In this document: positions 1 to 8,621 of the stretch, in pieces | Layout of the letters: every line of letters starts with the position of its first letter | Position numbering within the stretch: the first letter of the stretch is position 1 | Assembly (NCBI RefSeq): GCF_014779555.2 | Contig: NZ_CP094357.1 | Coordinates: 62,001-126,000 of the forward strand | DNA from: Lysobacter capsici | Lineage (GTDB): Bacteria; Pseudomonadota; Gammaproteobacteria; Xanthomonadales; Xanthomonadaceae | Reading direction: 5' to 3' | Length of the DNA stretch: 64,000 nucleotides | Made by a program: the position numbers and the translations under genes | Notes under the pieces: model-generated | What the model was told of the DNA's origin: nothing | The model's input: only the letters and a program-made list of their open reading frames with translations | Database searches by the model: none

Positions 1-589
1 TGTCGAGTTTTTCCAGGATCACCGACACGTAGTTCTTCACCGTGCCCTCGGCCAGGAACATCGCCCGGGCGATTTCCTTGTTCGAATAGCCGCCGGCCAT
101 CAGCCGCAGCACCGACACCTCGCGTTCGGTGAACAGCGCGCGCGGCGCGTCGTCGGCATGGTAGCGGTAGCGCGCGCGCACCGGCTCGGTGCTGACCGGC
201 TGCAACAGGGTTTCGCCGGCGGCGACCCGCGCGATCGCGTCGCGCAGGTCCTCGGGCGCGGCGTCCTTGAGCAGAAAGCCCTGCGCGCCGGCTTCGGTCG
301 CGCGCAGCAGCAGGTCGCTGTCGTCGAAGGTGGTCAGCAGCAGCACCGGGGTGCGGTCGCCGCGTTCGCGCAGTTTGACCAGCGCCTCGATGCCGTCGAG
401 GCCGGGCATGCGGATATCGCTGAGCACCACGTCGACCGGTGTGTCGGCCAATTGATCGAGCAGCGCCTGGCCGTCGTCGGCCTCGAACGCGATCGTCAGG
501 CCCAGGCGTTCTAGCAGCGCGCGCAAGCCCGCGCGGACCAGCATCTGATCATCGGCCAGGGCCAGGCGGATCGGCGTGGAAGGCGTCAT
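1..589 (-). CDS. LuxR/NarL-family response regulator (3' end outside window)
   Basis: Cytoplasmic DNA-binding response regulator, the likely partner of the kinase just upstream. From the ATG at 589 the product begins MTPSTPIRLALADDQMLVRA. It has the acidic pair DD near residues 13-14, the phosphoacceptor Asp58 in VVLSDIRMPG, and the switch Thr/Lys region (LLLTTFDD and GFLLKDAAPEDL). A C-terminal LuxR-type HTH follows (LFTEREVSVLRLMAGGYSNKEIA, then GTVKNYVSVILEKLD), and the reading frame leaves the window at base 1 with only the last residues missing. Its ATG overlaps the kinase stop by four bases (ATGA), so the two are co-transcribed and probably translationally coupled. The family is clear. 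The regulon is unknown, but the shared module at 1775 and 5970 is a candidate target. Confidence 0.93.
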   Translation of the reverse strand, partial: MTPSTPIRLALADDQMLVRAGLRALLERLGLTIAFEADDGQALLDQLADTPVDVVLSDIRMPGLDGIEALVKLRERGDRTPVLLLTTFDDSDLLLRATEAGAQGFLLKDAAPEDLRDAIARVAAGETLLQPVSTEPVRARYRYHADDAPRALFTEREVSVLRLMAGGYSNKEIARAMFLAEGTVKNYVSVILEKLD

Positions 590-1731
590 GCGGGGCTCGT
601 GGCGGTGCGGGCGGTCAAGGGAAAGCTCGCATCGATGTGCAGCCCGCCGCGCGGGCCGACCTCGATGCCGGCGCGGCCGCCGGCTTCGGCGATGCGTTCG
701 CGCAGGCCCGACAGGCCGTTGCCTTCGCACAGCGCGCCACGCACCCGGCCGTCGTCCTCGATCCGCAGATGCATCGCGGTCGCATCGCGATCGATCCGCA
801 CCGTGACCCGCTCGGCCTCGGCGTGGCGCGCGCTGTTGGTCAGCGCTTCCTGCACCACCCGCAGCAGGGTTTCGGCCAGCGCCGGGTCGGTGATTTGCAC
901 GTCGTCGGCGATTTCCAGCTGCAGTGTCGGCTTGGGGATCGGCGCGGCCAGCGCGCGCAGCGCGGTCGCCAGGTCCAGCCCGCGGGTGTCGCGCAGCGCC
1001 TGGACCACGCCGCGGATGTCGCCGAGCAGTTCGCCGGCCAGTTGCTGCGCGAGCAACACCTCGCGGCGTTGCGCGAAATCGTCTTCGGCGGCGAGCACGC
1101 GCAGGTTCAACATCATCGCGGTGAGTTTATGCCCGGCCACGTCGTGCAGCTCGCGCGCCATGCGCAGGCGCTCGGCGTCGCGCGCGCTGTCGGCCAGCAG
1201 GGCGCGGGTCGCGAGCAGGTCGGCGTTGACCAGGGCCAGGCGGTCGCGCGCCTGTTCGGCGCTGCGCGCGTAATGCGCGATCAGCGCGGAGAAGGATTGG
1301 AAGCCGGCGAAAATGATGGTGATCACCACCGGCGCGGGGCTGCCTGCTTTCAGCAGGATCAAATACAGCGCCAGATTGATCGCGATCGCCAGCGCGATCA
1401 GCACGCGCGGCGGATACACCATGGCCAGCTGCGCGACCAGGATCACCAGCAGCGCCGGCGCGGCGCCGCCGCGCGAGGCGAACAGGCACACGGTCAAGGC
1501 GCCGGCCGTTTCCAGCGCGAACAGCAAGGCCCGCCAGCGGGCATGGCGGGCCTTGAACGCATCGTGGGCGAGAAAGCAGATCGCGAACACGATCATCGCC
1601 GTCCACAGCACCGGCGAACCCTTGTCCTCGTTGAAGCGCAGCGACAACGCCACCGCCAGCCAGGTCAGCACCGCCGGCAGGTTCATGGGTTGCAGCAGGG
1701 TCTGGCGCAGCAGCGAGGTCATGCCGGGCAT
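586..1731 (-). CDS. DesK-type sensor histidine kinase
   Basis: Membrane histidine kinase of the HisKA_3 class, which phosphorylates NarL-type regulators. The N-terminal half carries about five to six hydrophobic segments (for example LPAVLTWLAVALSLRF and ALLVILVAQLAMVYPP) with no large periplasmic domain. The dimerisation/phosphoacceptor helix RMARELHDVAGHKLTAMM contains the His-Asp pair of this class. A C-terminal HATPase domain follows, with an N box (EALTNSARHA) and a glycine-rich ATP lid (EDDGRVRG, GNGLSGLRERI). The start is set at the MPGMTSLLRQ methionine, because the longer frame reads through a conserved intergenic repeat; a second ATG lies three codons later (1722). It overlaps the downstream regulator by four bases. 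The signal sensed is not evident from sequence. Confidence 0.9.
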   Translation of the reverse strand: MPGMTSLLRQTLLQPMNLPAVLTWLAVALSLRFNEDKGSPVLWTAMIVFAICFLAHDAFKARHARWRALLFALETAGALTVCLFASRGGAAPALLVILVAQLAMVYPPRVLIALAIAINLALYLILLKAGSPAPVVITIIFAGFQSFSALIAHYARSAEQARDRLALVNADLLATRALLADSARDAERLRMARELHDVAGHKLTAMMLNLRVLAAEDDFAQRREVLLAQQLAGELLGDIRGVVQALRDTRGLDLATALRALAAPIPKPTLQLEIADDVQITDPALAETLLRVVQEALTNSARHAEAERVTVRIDRDATAMHLRIEDDGRVRGALCEGNGLSGLRERIAEAGGRAGIEVGPRGGLHIDASFPLTARTATSPA

Positions 1732-1774
1732 GCTGCGGCGCGGCCACCGCGCTGGCAATGGCTCGCGCGCCGAA

Positions 1775-1842
1775 AGTGACTTCCGGCAGGTGCAGGTGGT
1801 GACCGCCGGGACCTGCCGCGGCGCCGCGTCCGGCCGAGCATG
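1775..1842. promoter_or_regulatory. Shared upstream module, copy 1
   Basis: A block of 38 bp (1775-1812) carries two direct repeats of GTGACnnCCGG whose starts are 23 bp apart (1776 and 1799). GAGCATG follows at 1836, 61 bp from the block start. The same arrangement, with identical 17-bp and 15-bp conserved segments and identical spacing, recurs at 5970-6037. This copy lies between the kinase start (1731) and the membrane protein at 1875, so it sits upstream of both. It may be a regulator binding site or a dispersed repeat; the sequence alone does not decide. Confidence 0.5.
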
Positions 1843-1874
1843 AGCCTGCCCCGGCCCGGTCCGCCGGGTTGGGA

Positions 1875-2630
1875 ATGGATGACATGGAATCGGCTTACGC
1901 AATCGTTAAATACCTGCACATCGCGATCGGCGCGGCGGCGCTGATCGGCTTCTGGACGGCCGGCCTGGCGCGCAAGGGCGGCACGCTGCATCGCCGCGCG
2001 GGGCAGGTGTTCCTGCTGGCGATGACCGGCATCGTGATCACCGCGGTGCCGATGGCGCTGTACACGCTGCATCGCGGCCATCCGAACACGGCCGCGTTCC
2101 TGGGCTATCTGACCGTGATCACCGCGACCGGCACCTGGGCCAGTTGGCGCGCGATCGTCGACAAGCGCGACGTGTACCGCTACACCGGCGCGGTGTTCAC
2201 CGCGCTGGCGGTGCTGTCGATCGCCTCGGGCGCGGCGATGCTGGCGCTGGGCACGAGCATCCGCGCGCCGCTGTTGATCGGCTTCTCCGTCGTGGGCCTG
2301 TATACCGGCTCGGACATGCTGCGCAAACGGCGCCGGCGCGAGCAACTCGCCGCGCGGCCGCGCTGGTGGTTGGTCGAGCATTACACCGCGATGATCGGCA
2401 ATGGCATCGCCGTGCATATCGCTTTTCTTGGCATCGGCCTGCCGCGCTTGTTGCCGATGGTCGATGGCGCGGCGCTGCATTACCTGGCGTGGTTCGGCCC
2501 GCTGGTCACCGCGATCGGCGCCAAGCTGTGGGCCGATCGCCGCTGGGGCCGCGCGGCGACCGCCAAGCCTGCGTCCGACAAAACCGCGCCGCGTCCGGCG
2601 CCGGCGCGCGCGAAGACCGAGCCCGCGTAA
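1875..2630 (+). CDS. DUF2306-like membrane protein
   Basis: Predicted inner-membrane protein of 251 residues with about seven hydrophobic helices. The first part (KYLHIAIGAAALIGFWTAG, then a basic loop with GGTLHRRAGQVF) resembles the DUF2306 family, whose members carry conserved histidines between helices and have no established function. The tail after the last helix is Ala/Pro/Lys-rich (TAKPASDKTAPRPAPARAK) and probably disordered in the cytoplasm. The ATG at 1875 has only a weak ribosome-binding site; ATG 1884 and a TTG at 1869 are alternatives. The gene is divergent from the two-component operon and has the shared module about 60-100 bp upstream, which suggests, without proof, control by that system. 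Confidence 0.75.
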   Translation: MDDMESAYAIVKYLHIAIGAAALIGFWTAGLARKGGTLHRRAGQVFLLAMTGIVITAVPMALYTLHRGHPNTAAFLGYLTVITATGTWASWRAIVDKRDVYRYTGAVFTALAVLSIASGAAMLALGTSIRAPLLIGFSVVGLYTGSDMLRKRRRREQLAARPRWWLVEHYTAMIGNGIAVHIAFLGIGLPRLLPMVDGAALHYLAWFGPLVTAIGAKLWADRRWGRAATAKPASDKTAPRPAPARAKTEPA

Positions 2631-2779
2631 ACGCGGTACAACCCGCGCGGCATCACCGGCGAAGCACATCCCGCGCGAAAGCGACAGTGGCGACGGTTGT
2701 GCCGATGGCCGTGTCGAAGTTGCAACCGTTGCGGCGAAGCTTGCATCACAAAGGCAGTCCTCCCGTCACGGCCCACGAT

Positions 2780-4159
2780 ATGAACCGAGTCATCGTTCGT
2801 CCCGCCCAATGGCTGACCGCGCCGCTGCTGGCCGGCGCCCTGTTCAGTGCGCATGCGGCCGAACCCGCCGCGACCGCCGCCACTACCGCCGCGGCTTCCG
2901 ATCAGCGTTGCCACGTCGGCGCCTACCGGCTCGACGACGGCAGCGTGGTCGCGGTCACCCAGATGGACAAGCCCACGCAGTTGCGCTGGCGTGCGTTCGA
3001 CGGCCGCGTCGGCAAGCTGAGCTGGGAAAACGGCCGCTGGGTCGGCACCCGCGGCTGGACCGATCAGCCCGACCCGGTCGCGGTGTCGTTCGGCGATTGC
3101 AGCGACGAAGGCATCCGCTACGACGGCCACGCCGGCAAGAAACTCAAGTTCGACATCGTCGACACCAAGTTCGAAGGCAAGGGCGTGAACCTGCGCGGCC
3201 GCTTGGTGCTGCCGCAGGGCAAGAGCAAGGTGCCGGTGGTGGTGCTGGTGCATGGTTCGGAAAACTATTCCGGCGTGGATTCGTACTTCCAGCAGTACAT
3301 GTTCCCGGCCGAAGGCGTGGGCGTGTTCGTCTACGACAAGCGCGGCACCGGCGGTTCCACCGGCAAGTACTCGCAGAATTTCCACGACCTGGCCGACGAC
3401 GCGTCCTCGGCTCTGCGCGAGGCGCAACGCCTGGGTAGCAAGCGCATCGGCCGGATCGGTTTCCACGGCGGCAGCCAGGGCGGCTGGGTCGCGCCGCTGG
3501 CGGCGAGCAAGACGCCGCAGGCGAGCTTCGTGTTCGTCGGCTTCGGCCTGACCGACGGTGTGCTGGCCGAGGACCGCGACCAGGTCGCGCTGGACCTGCG
3601 CGCGGCCGGTTTCGGCGATGCGGAGACCTTGCGCAAGGCGCGCGAGGTCAGCGACGTCACCGGTTTGATCGCCTCGACCAGCGGCAAGCGCGGATACGAC
3701 CAACTCGATGCCTTGCGCAAGAAGTACCAGGGCGAGCCGTGGTGGAAGGCGCTCAAGGGCGAGTACAGCGGCTTGATCGCCTCGCACACGCGCGAGGAAG
3801 CGCTGGCCGAACTGGCCAAGTTCGATTTCGAAGTGAGCTGGGATTACGACCCGATGCCGGTGCTGCGCAGCCTGAAGACGCCGCAGCTGTGGATCGTCGG
3901 CGGCGACGATGTCGAAGCGCCGTCGGCCGATACGCAAAAGCGCCTGACCGAGCTGGGCGAAGCCGGCCGTCCGATCACCTCGGTGGTGTTCCCGCAGGCC
4001 GATCACGGCATCCTGGAATTCGAAAAGGACGCCAAGGGCGAGCGTAAGTACACCCGCATCGCGGAGGGGTATATCCGCATGCAGCTGGATTGGATCAAGC
4101 ACGGGACGTTGAAGGGCTGGCCGTATGGGCAGGCCAGGCAGTTGGCGGGGCCGAAGTAA
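2780..4159 (+). CDS. Secreted alpha/beta hydrolase
   Basis: Serine hydrolase of 459 residues, exported by an apparent Sec signal peptide (LLAGALFSAHA, cleavage after AHA). After an N-terminal domain of about 100 residues comes an alpha/beta-hydrolase fold. It has an oxyanion/HG region (VVVLVHGSENYSG), a Y-DKRGTGGSTG strand-loop typical of prolyl-oligopeptidase/esterase-like enzymes, the nucleophile elbow GFHGGSQGGW, an acid-residue region (IVGGDDVEAPS) and the catalytic His in PQADHGILEF. The substrate cannot be read from the sequence; peptides or esters are both possible. The frame is open from 2144, but the ATG at 2780 is chosen because it begins the signal peptide. The gene stands alone and is followed by a palindromic repeat pair. 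Confidence 0.85.
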   Translation: MNRVIVRPAQWLTAPLLAGALFSAHAAEPAATAATTAAASDQRCHVGAYRLDDGSVVAVTQMDKPTQLRWRAFDGRVGKLSWENGRWVGTRGWTDQPDPVAVSFGDCSDEGIRYDGHAGKKLKFDIVDTKFEGKGVNLRGRLVLPQGKSKVPVVVLVHGSENYSGVDSYFQQYMFPAEGVGVFVYDKRGTGGSTGKYSQNFHDLADDASSALREAQRLGSKRIGRIGFHGGSQGGWVAPLAASKTPQASFVFVGFGLTDGVLAEDRDQVALDLRAAGFGDAETLRKAREVSDVTGLIASTSGKRGYDQLDALRKKYQGEPWWKALKGEYSGLIASHTREEALAELAKFDFEVSWDYDPMPVLRSLKTPQLWIVGGDDVEAPSADTQKRLTELGEAGRPITSVVFPQADHGILEFEKDAKGERKYTRIAEGYIRMQLDWIKHGTLKGWPYGQARQLAGPK

Positions 4160-4183
4160 TTTCGATCAGCAACACCGCTTGTC

Positions 4184-4297
4184 TCCCTCTCCCGCTTGCG
4201 GGAGAGGGCTGGGGTGAGGGCAAGCACGAAGCGTGATCGCAACGACGCGCCGATGGCGCCCCTCACCCTAACCCTCTCCCGCAAGCGGGAGAGGGAA
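4184..4297. repeat. Palindromic repeat pair, CTCTCCCGC family
   Basis: Two copies of a stem-loop CTCTCCCGCTTGCGGGAGAG with a GGTGAGGG-type flank lie in opposite orientation at 4184-4220 and 4260-4297. The same family recurs at 23813-23935 and inside the mla operon at 31600-31745. The layout is that of REP/BIME elements of proteobacterial genomes. Confidence 0.85.
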
Positions 4298-4482
4298 CTG
4301 TTCGCGGCGATTGGATAAACCCCAACCCCCGTTACAGTTTCACGTCACCCATCATGCCGATTCGTCATGACGAAGTTCCGCTTCGTCAGCGCCGCTTTAC
4401 GAAGCGGTAACCCCGCCTTTACGCATGCACTCACGCGATCCACTAGAACGGTGACTCCTCAATCGCGTCGCGGAGCCCAGTC

Positions 4483-5871
4483 ATGCGGATCACCATCGTC
4501 GGAGCGGGTTTCAGCGGCAGCGCGCTCGCCAGCGAACTGGCGCGGCAAGCCGGGCCGGGCGTCGAGTTGTGTCTGGTCGGCGTGGCCGACAGTTATGGTC
4601 GCGGCGTCGCCTACGGCGAAGCGCGGCCCGAGCATCTGCTCAACGTGCGCGCCAGCGATCTGGGCGCGACGCCCGATCAGCCCGGCGGTTTCGCCGATTG
4701 GCTCAACCTGACCGATCGCGCGCGCGGCAGTTATCTGCCGCGTCTGTTGTACGGCGAATACCTGCACGCGCAATTGCAGACCGCGGTCGCCGGCAGCACC
4801 GCGGGCTTCAGTCAGATCCGCCACGAAGCGATCGCGGTGGAACGCGCGTCGGCCGGGTTCCGCGTGCATCTGGCCGACGGCAGCGATTTCGTCAGCGACC
4901 GGGTGGTGCTCGCGGTCGGCGCGCTGCCGCCGCAACCCTTGCCCGGGGTCGGCCCGCGTCTGGCGATTCATCCCAGTTACCTCGGCTGGCCGTGGCAGGA
5001 CGGGGCGATCGATGCGATCGCGCCGGATGCGCGGCTGCTGATCGTCGGCACCGGCCTGACCATGGCCGACGTGGTGGTGACCTTGCAACGGCGCGGCCAT
5101 CGCGGGCCGATCGTCGCGCTGTCGCGGCACGGCCTGTTGCCGCGCGCGCACGGCGAGTATCCGCCCGAAACCATCGCGCTGCCGCCAGCGGTGTTGCAGG
5201 CGCTGGAGACGCACGCGCCGCGCGAACTGCTGCGCGCCTTGCGCACCTTGTCGCCGGTGGTCGCCGACTGGCGCAGCCTGATCGACGCGCTGCGGCCGCA
5301 CCTGCAATCGTTCTGGCACGGTATGCCCACGCCGCAGCGCGCGAGTTTTCTGCGCCATCTGCGTTCGTACTGGGAGGTGGCGCGACATCGGATCGCGCCG
5401 CAACTGGCGCAGGAGTTGCAGGCGCTGCAAGACAGCGGGCAGTTGCGGATCCGCGCCGGCCGCCTGCTGCGCGCGCGCCGCGGCGACGACGCGGTCGAGG
5501 CGCTGATCCGCGAACGCGGCGGCACCACCCTGCGCAACGAGCACTACGACCTGTTGATCCGCGCCACCGGCCTGGACACCGATGTCGAACGCAGCACCCA
5601 TCCCTTGATCGCGCATTTGCGCGAATCGGGTCTGGTCGCGGCCGATCCGCTGGGCCTGGGCCTGAAGACCTCCGATCGTTTCGAAATCCTCGACGCCAAG
5701 GGCGGCGCGGTGCGCGGGTTGTTCGCGATCGGGCCGCTGCTGCGCGCGCAGCTGTGGGAGATCACCGCGGTGCCCGAGCTGCGCAAGGCGGCGCGGGATC
5801 TGGCCACGCAGTTGCTGGCGAGCTCGTCGTCGGTGCGCGCCGCGCCGCGGGAGCGCGCGGCGATCGCCTGA
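4483..5871 (+). CDS. FAD/NAD(P)-binding protein (COG4529-like)
   Basis: Predicted flavoprotein of 462 residues. The N-terminal Rossmann dinucleotide motif is IVGAGFSGSALASELA (GxGxxG), followed by the family block YGRGVAYGEARPEHLLNVRA and a second nucleotide-binding site (LLIVGTGLTMADVVVTL) around residue 187. The C-terminal part has the FAD-contact segment GLFAIGPLLRAQLWEITA. This group is usually annotated as FAD-NAD(P)-binding (PF13454) of unknown substrate, and related proteins sit in small-molecule oxidation pathways, so the specific reaction is not assignable here. GGAG lies seven bases before the ATG. No operon partner is evident: the next gene is 259 bp downstream and has its own upstream module. 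Confidence 0.85.
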   Translation: MRITIVGAGFSGSALASELARQAGPGVELCLVGVADSYGRGVAYGEARPEHLLNVRASDLGATPDQPGGFADWLNLTDRARGSYLPRLLYGEYLHAQLQTAVAGSTAGFSQIRHEAIAVERASAGFRVHLADGSDFVSDRVVLAVGALPPQPLPGVGPRLAIHPSYLGWPWQDGAIDAIAPDARLLIVGTGLTMADVVVTLQRRGHRGPIVALSRHGLLPRAHGEYPPETIALPPAVLQALETHAPRELLRALRTLSPVVADWRSLIDALRPHLQSFWHGMPTPQRASFLRHLRSYWEVARHRIAPQLAQELQALQDSGQLRIRAGRLLRARRGDDAVEALIRERGGTTLRNEHYDLLIRATGLDTDVERSTHPLIAHLRESGLVAADPLGLGLKTSDRFEILDAKGGAVRGLFAIGPLLRAQLWEITAVPELRKAARDLATQLLASSSSVRAAPRERAAIA

Positions 5872-5969
5872 TGCGGCGGTTCGCGCGCGCCGCGATCGGT
5901 CGATAAGGCGCCGATCGCGTCGTATCGCACGGACCTTGTACGGGCCGGCGCCCACGCGCACCGGCCGCG

Positions 5970-6037
5970 AGTGACTTCCGGCAGGTCGAATCGGTGACCG
6001 CCGGGACTGGGGCGCGGGCGTCGCGCGAACGAGCATG
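5970..6037. promoter_or_regulatory. Shared upstream module, copy 2
   Basis: Second copy of the module at 1775-1842. AGTGACTTCCGGCAGGT lies at 5970-5986, GGTGACCGCCGGGAC at 5993-6007 and GAGCATG at 6031-6037. The GTGACnnCCGG units are again 23 bp apart and GAGCATG is again 61 bp from the block start, while the six bases between the halves and the 23 bases before GAGCATG differ. It lies about 95 bp before the membrane protein gene at 6131. Confidence 0.5.
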
Positions 6038-6130
6038 GTCGACATACAGCAGCGAGTCCTCGTCCACCGCATCCGCGCCGGACGCGGACTTGCCGCTACC
6101 GCCGCCACGCTCCGCCGCCGAGATCCCGCC

Positions 6131-6643
6131 ATGAACGCCATCCTGCAAGGAACCCCGGTCTGGGTGTTCGCCCTGTTCTTCGTCCTGGTCTGGCTCGGCG
6201 CCAAGCGCCTGCGTCCGCACACCACGCCGCTGGCGCGGGTGTGGACGGTGCCGGCGATCTTCATCGTCTGGGGCTTGTCGGGATTGGCCGCGCACAACGG
6301 CGCATCGCTGCAGATCGCCGCGCATTGGCTGCTCGGCGCCCTGGTCGGCGCGGCGTTGGGGGCGTGGTCGCTGTCGCCCGGGCGCCTGCAGTTCGATCAT
6401 CGCAACCGGTTGGTGCGCCAGCCCGGCAGCGCGCTGCCGTTGCTGCGCAATCTGGCGATCTTCTTCGGCCATTACGCCTTGCAAGTGTTCGCGGCGACCC
6501 ATCCGCAGATGCGCGACAGCGCGATGAGCTGGGATCTGTACGTGTCGGGCTTCAGCGCCGGCTTCTTCATCGGCTGGGCGATCCGCTTCGTGCTGGGATT
6601 GCGGCGTGCGCCGCAGACGGATCTGCTGGTCGGCGCGGTTTGA
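6131..6643 (+). CDS. Small membrane protein, DUF6622-like
   Basis: Predicted inner-membrane protein of 170 residues with about five hydrophobic helices: VWVFALFFVLVWLGAK, WTVPAIFIVWGLSGLA, HWLLGALVGAALGAW, LAIFFGHYALQVFAA and FFIGWAIRFVLGL. A conserved-looking basic loop (QFDHRNRLVRQPGS) joins helices three and four. It resembles the DUF6622/unknown membrane protein group common in Proteobacteria; no function is known. The frame is open from 6035, but that extension is hydrophilic and runs out of the conserved upstream module, so the ATG at 6131 is preferred. Like the gene at 1875, it is a small membrane protein lying behind a copy of the 68-bp module. Confidence 0.75.
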   Translation: MNAILQGTPVWVFALFFVLVWLGAKRLRPHTTPLARVWTVPAIFIVWGLSGLAAHNGASLQIAAHWLLGALVGAALGAWSLSPGRLQFDHRNRLVRQPGSALPLLRNLAIFFGHYALQVFAATHPQMRDSAMSWDLYVSGFSAGFFIGWAIRFVLGLRRAPQTDLLVGAV

Positions 6644-6875
6644 GATCGGGCTGGCGCCGGCCGGCGATGTGATTTCGTCGATGTCGGAACGAACCACGTC
6701 GTAGTCGACGCCGCCGCCGCAAGCCCCCGCGATTGCGCAACAACGCAAACGTCAGCGTCGCAGTTCGTGCTTCGCAAAGACTGCAATGCGATGCATGTCG
6801 CGGTGAACAGGCGTGGCCCCGACACGCTTTGCTCACAGCGCCGCAGCGCTCACGACCGGACCCACAAGCGCGCCA

Positions 6876-7523
6876 TCAAACCTCGACCGTCGCCGCATAC
6901 GGCCGTTCCACCGGCAGCAGCGCCTTGGCCTCGTCCAGGCGATCGGCCTGGACCAGCGCATGAATCCGATGCGCCAGCGGCGTCACCTCTTCGATCCGGC
7001 GAGTCCATTGATCGGCATACCGCGGCACCGCCTCGCCGCTGAGGCCGATCTGGATCGCGCGGTACGGCAGCGCGCCCAGGCGCAGGCTGCGTTCGGGGTC
7101 CCATTGGATGCGCACCGGCGTGGCCTCCTTGTAGCGCTTCCATTCCGAAGCGCTCATCGACGGATCCGGATGCGAGGGGCAGCTGTGGGCCAGCGCCCAT
7201 TCGAAGCCGGCGCGGTCGAGGTCGATGGCGAGGATGCGGCGCTGGTTGTCGTCTTTGTAGCCCCAGCCGGCGCGGTACATCATCCACAGGAACGAGGGCT
7301 TGATCCAGGTCATGCGCGAGCGCGAGAACGGCGCGACGAAGCGGCCGTGGGCGAGCGCGGCGTCGGCGATCTGGTCGCAATAGGCCTGGTAGACGCGGAT
7401 CGTGGTGTCGTCGTGGACGGCGCGGATCTGCTGGTAGGGGATCTGTTGATCGGGAGCCGCGGTGTCGCCGCGGGTTGAGGCCGCACCCATGTGCGGGGTC
7501 TTGCTCGGGTTGTCGTCGTTCAT
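6876..7523 (-). CDS. DUF4291 family protein
   Basis: Cytoplasmic protein of 215 residues that matches the DUF4291 family along its whole length. Diagnostic stretches are IPYQQIRAVHDDTTIRVYQAY, the catalytic-looking block RFVAPFSRSRMTWIKPSFLW, GFEWALAHS near the middle and QWDPERSLRLGALPYRAIQIGL. The family is widespread in bacteria and some fungi and its biochemical role is unknown. The first 25 residues are polar and poorly conserved. The gene stands alone, with 232 bp without a gene on its downstream side and a palindromic repeat just upstream. Confidence 0.9.
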   Translation of the reverse strand: MNDDNPSKTPHMGAASTRGDTAAPDQQIPYQQIRAVHDDTTIRVYQAYCDQIADAALAHGRFVAPFSRSRMTWIKPSFLWMMYRAGWGYKDDNQRRILAIDLDRAGFEWALAHSCPSHPDPSMSASEWKRYKEATPVRIQWDPERSLRLGALPYRAIQIGLSGEAVPRYADQWTRRIEEVTPLAHRIHALVQADRLDEAKALLPVERPYAATVEV

Positions 7524-7553
7524 TGCGCGAAAGTCTAGCGCGCATCAACCGAA

Positions 7554-7650
7554 TGTAGGAGCGGCGTAAGCCGCGACCGCGACATCGCCCCTACATCGGT
7601 GCCGACGTCGTAGCTGCGATGTCGCGGTCGCGGCTTGCGCCGCTCCTACA
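7554..7650. repeat. Inverted repeat, GTAGGAGCGGCG family
   Basis: Arms of about 34 bp (7554-7587 and 7616-7650) with the core GTAGGAGCGGCGnAAGCCGC face each other across a 28-bp spacer. The same family recurs as a pair at 42658-42756 and as a degenerate single copy at 25664-25697. It separates the DUF4291 gene from phhA. Confidence 0.85.
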
Positions 7651-7663
7651 GAGGGAAACGGGA

Positions 7664-8557
7664 CTAGACGTCGCCGTCCTGCAGCCAGCCTTCGCCGTTG
7701 CCGCGCTGGAACACGCTGTCGGTCGCCAGCACGTCGCCGGCCGGGATCGAATCCTGCGTGGCCAGGCGCTGATAGATCGGGGTGAAATCCGGCTCGGTCG
7801 CGCGCATCAGCTGTTCGAAGCTGTCGATGACGAAGTAGGTCTTCTGGAAGGTGTCGATGCGGTAGCGGGTGCGCATGACCCGCTCGAGATCGAAACCGAT
7901 CCGGTTCGGTGCCGGCGATTCCAGGCTGTGGATCGATTCGCTCTTGGACGAGACGATGCCGCTGCCGTAGATGCGCAGCCCGTCGGCCTGCTTGATCAGG
8001 CCGAATTCGACCGTGTACCAGTACAGCCGGGTCAGGTGCACCAGCGCTTCGGGATCGATGGCGTGCGCCTTCACCCCGCCGCGGCCGTAGGCTTCCATGT
8101 AGTCGGCGAAGACCGGATTCATCAGCAGCGGCACGTGGCCGAACAGGTCGTGGAACAGGTCCGGTTCGCTGAGGTAGTCGATCTGTTCGGGCTTGCGGAT
8201 CCACCAGGTCACCGGGAAACGGCGGTTGGCCAGGTGATCGAAGAAGGTCAGCTCGGGCAGCAGGCCTTCCACGCCGATCAGCTCCCAGCCGGTGTGCGCG
8301 CGCAGCACCCGGTTGAGGTCGTCGAACTTCGGAATGCGGTCGGGCGTCATCTGCATCGCGCGCTGCGCGGTCAGGAACTCGTCGCTGGCGCGGCCGATCA
8401 GCACCTGCTGCTGGCGCTCGAACAGCTGCGCCCACACCGCATGGTCCGCGCTCGAATACGACGCCCACGGCTGTTCGACCACGGCGGTCGTATAGACCGG
8501 CACATAGCCCTTGTCGGTGAGTTGGTGTTCGACGCGTTGCGGGGTGGCGGGGTTCAT
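7664..8557 (-). CDS. phhA: Phenylalanine-4-hydroxylase
   Basis: Converts L-phenylalanine to L-tyrosine using tetrahydrobiopterin-type cofactor, Fe(II) and O2, in the cytoplasm. The 297-residue length fits the single-domain bacterial enzymes. The 2-His-1-carboxylate iron site is visible: His136 and His141 in DLFHDLFGHVP and Glu184 in YWYTVEFGL. Other family hallmarks are RRFPVTWWIRKPEQIDYL and GAxIVSS-like GSGIVSSKSES. The ATG is preceded by an AGGAG at a long spacing. The gene is divergent from an Lrp/AsnC regulator with two identical-arm dyads between them, which points to aromatic-amino-acid-responsive control. No phhB (pterin carbinolamine dehydratase) lies next to it. Confidence 0.95.
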   Translation of the reverse strand: MNPATPQRVEHQLTDKGYVPVYTTAVVEQPWASYSSADHAVWAQLFERQQQVLIGRASDEFLTAQRAMQMTPDRIPKFDDLNRVLRAHTGWELIGVEGLLPELTFFDHLANRRFPVTWWIRKPEQIDYLSEPDLFHDLFGHVPLLMNPVFADYMEAYGRGGVKAHAIDPEALVHLTRLYWYTVEFGLIKQADGLRIYGSGIVSSKSESIHSLESPAPNRIGFDLERVMRTRYRIDTFQKTYFVIDSFEQLMRATEPDFTPIYQRLATQDSIPAGDVLATDSVFQRGNGEGWLQDGDV

Positions 8558-8621
8558 GGCGGTGTCGCTCCTGGGCCCGGGCAGTGACAGGCCGGGGTCT
8601 ATCGACTTTAACCGCGCTCAG

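Noticed and set aside
439-1779. Long plus-strand frame opposite the histidine kinase
   Set aside because: It is an Arg/Gln/His/Gly-rich shadow of the kinase gene, as is common in GC-rich DNA.
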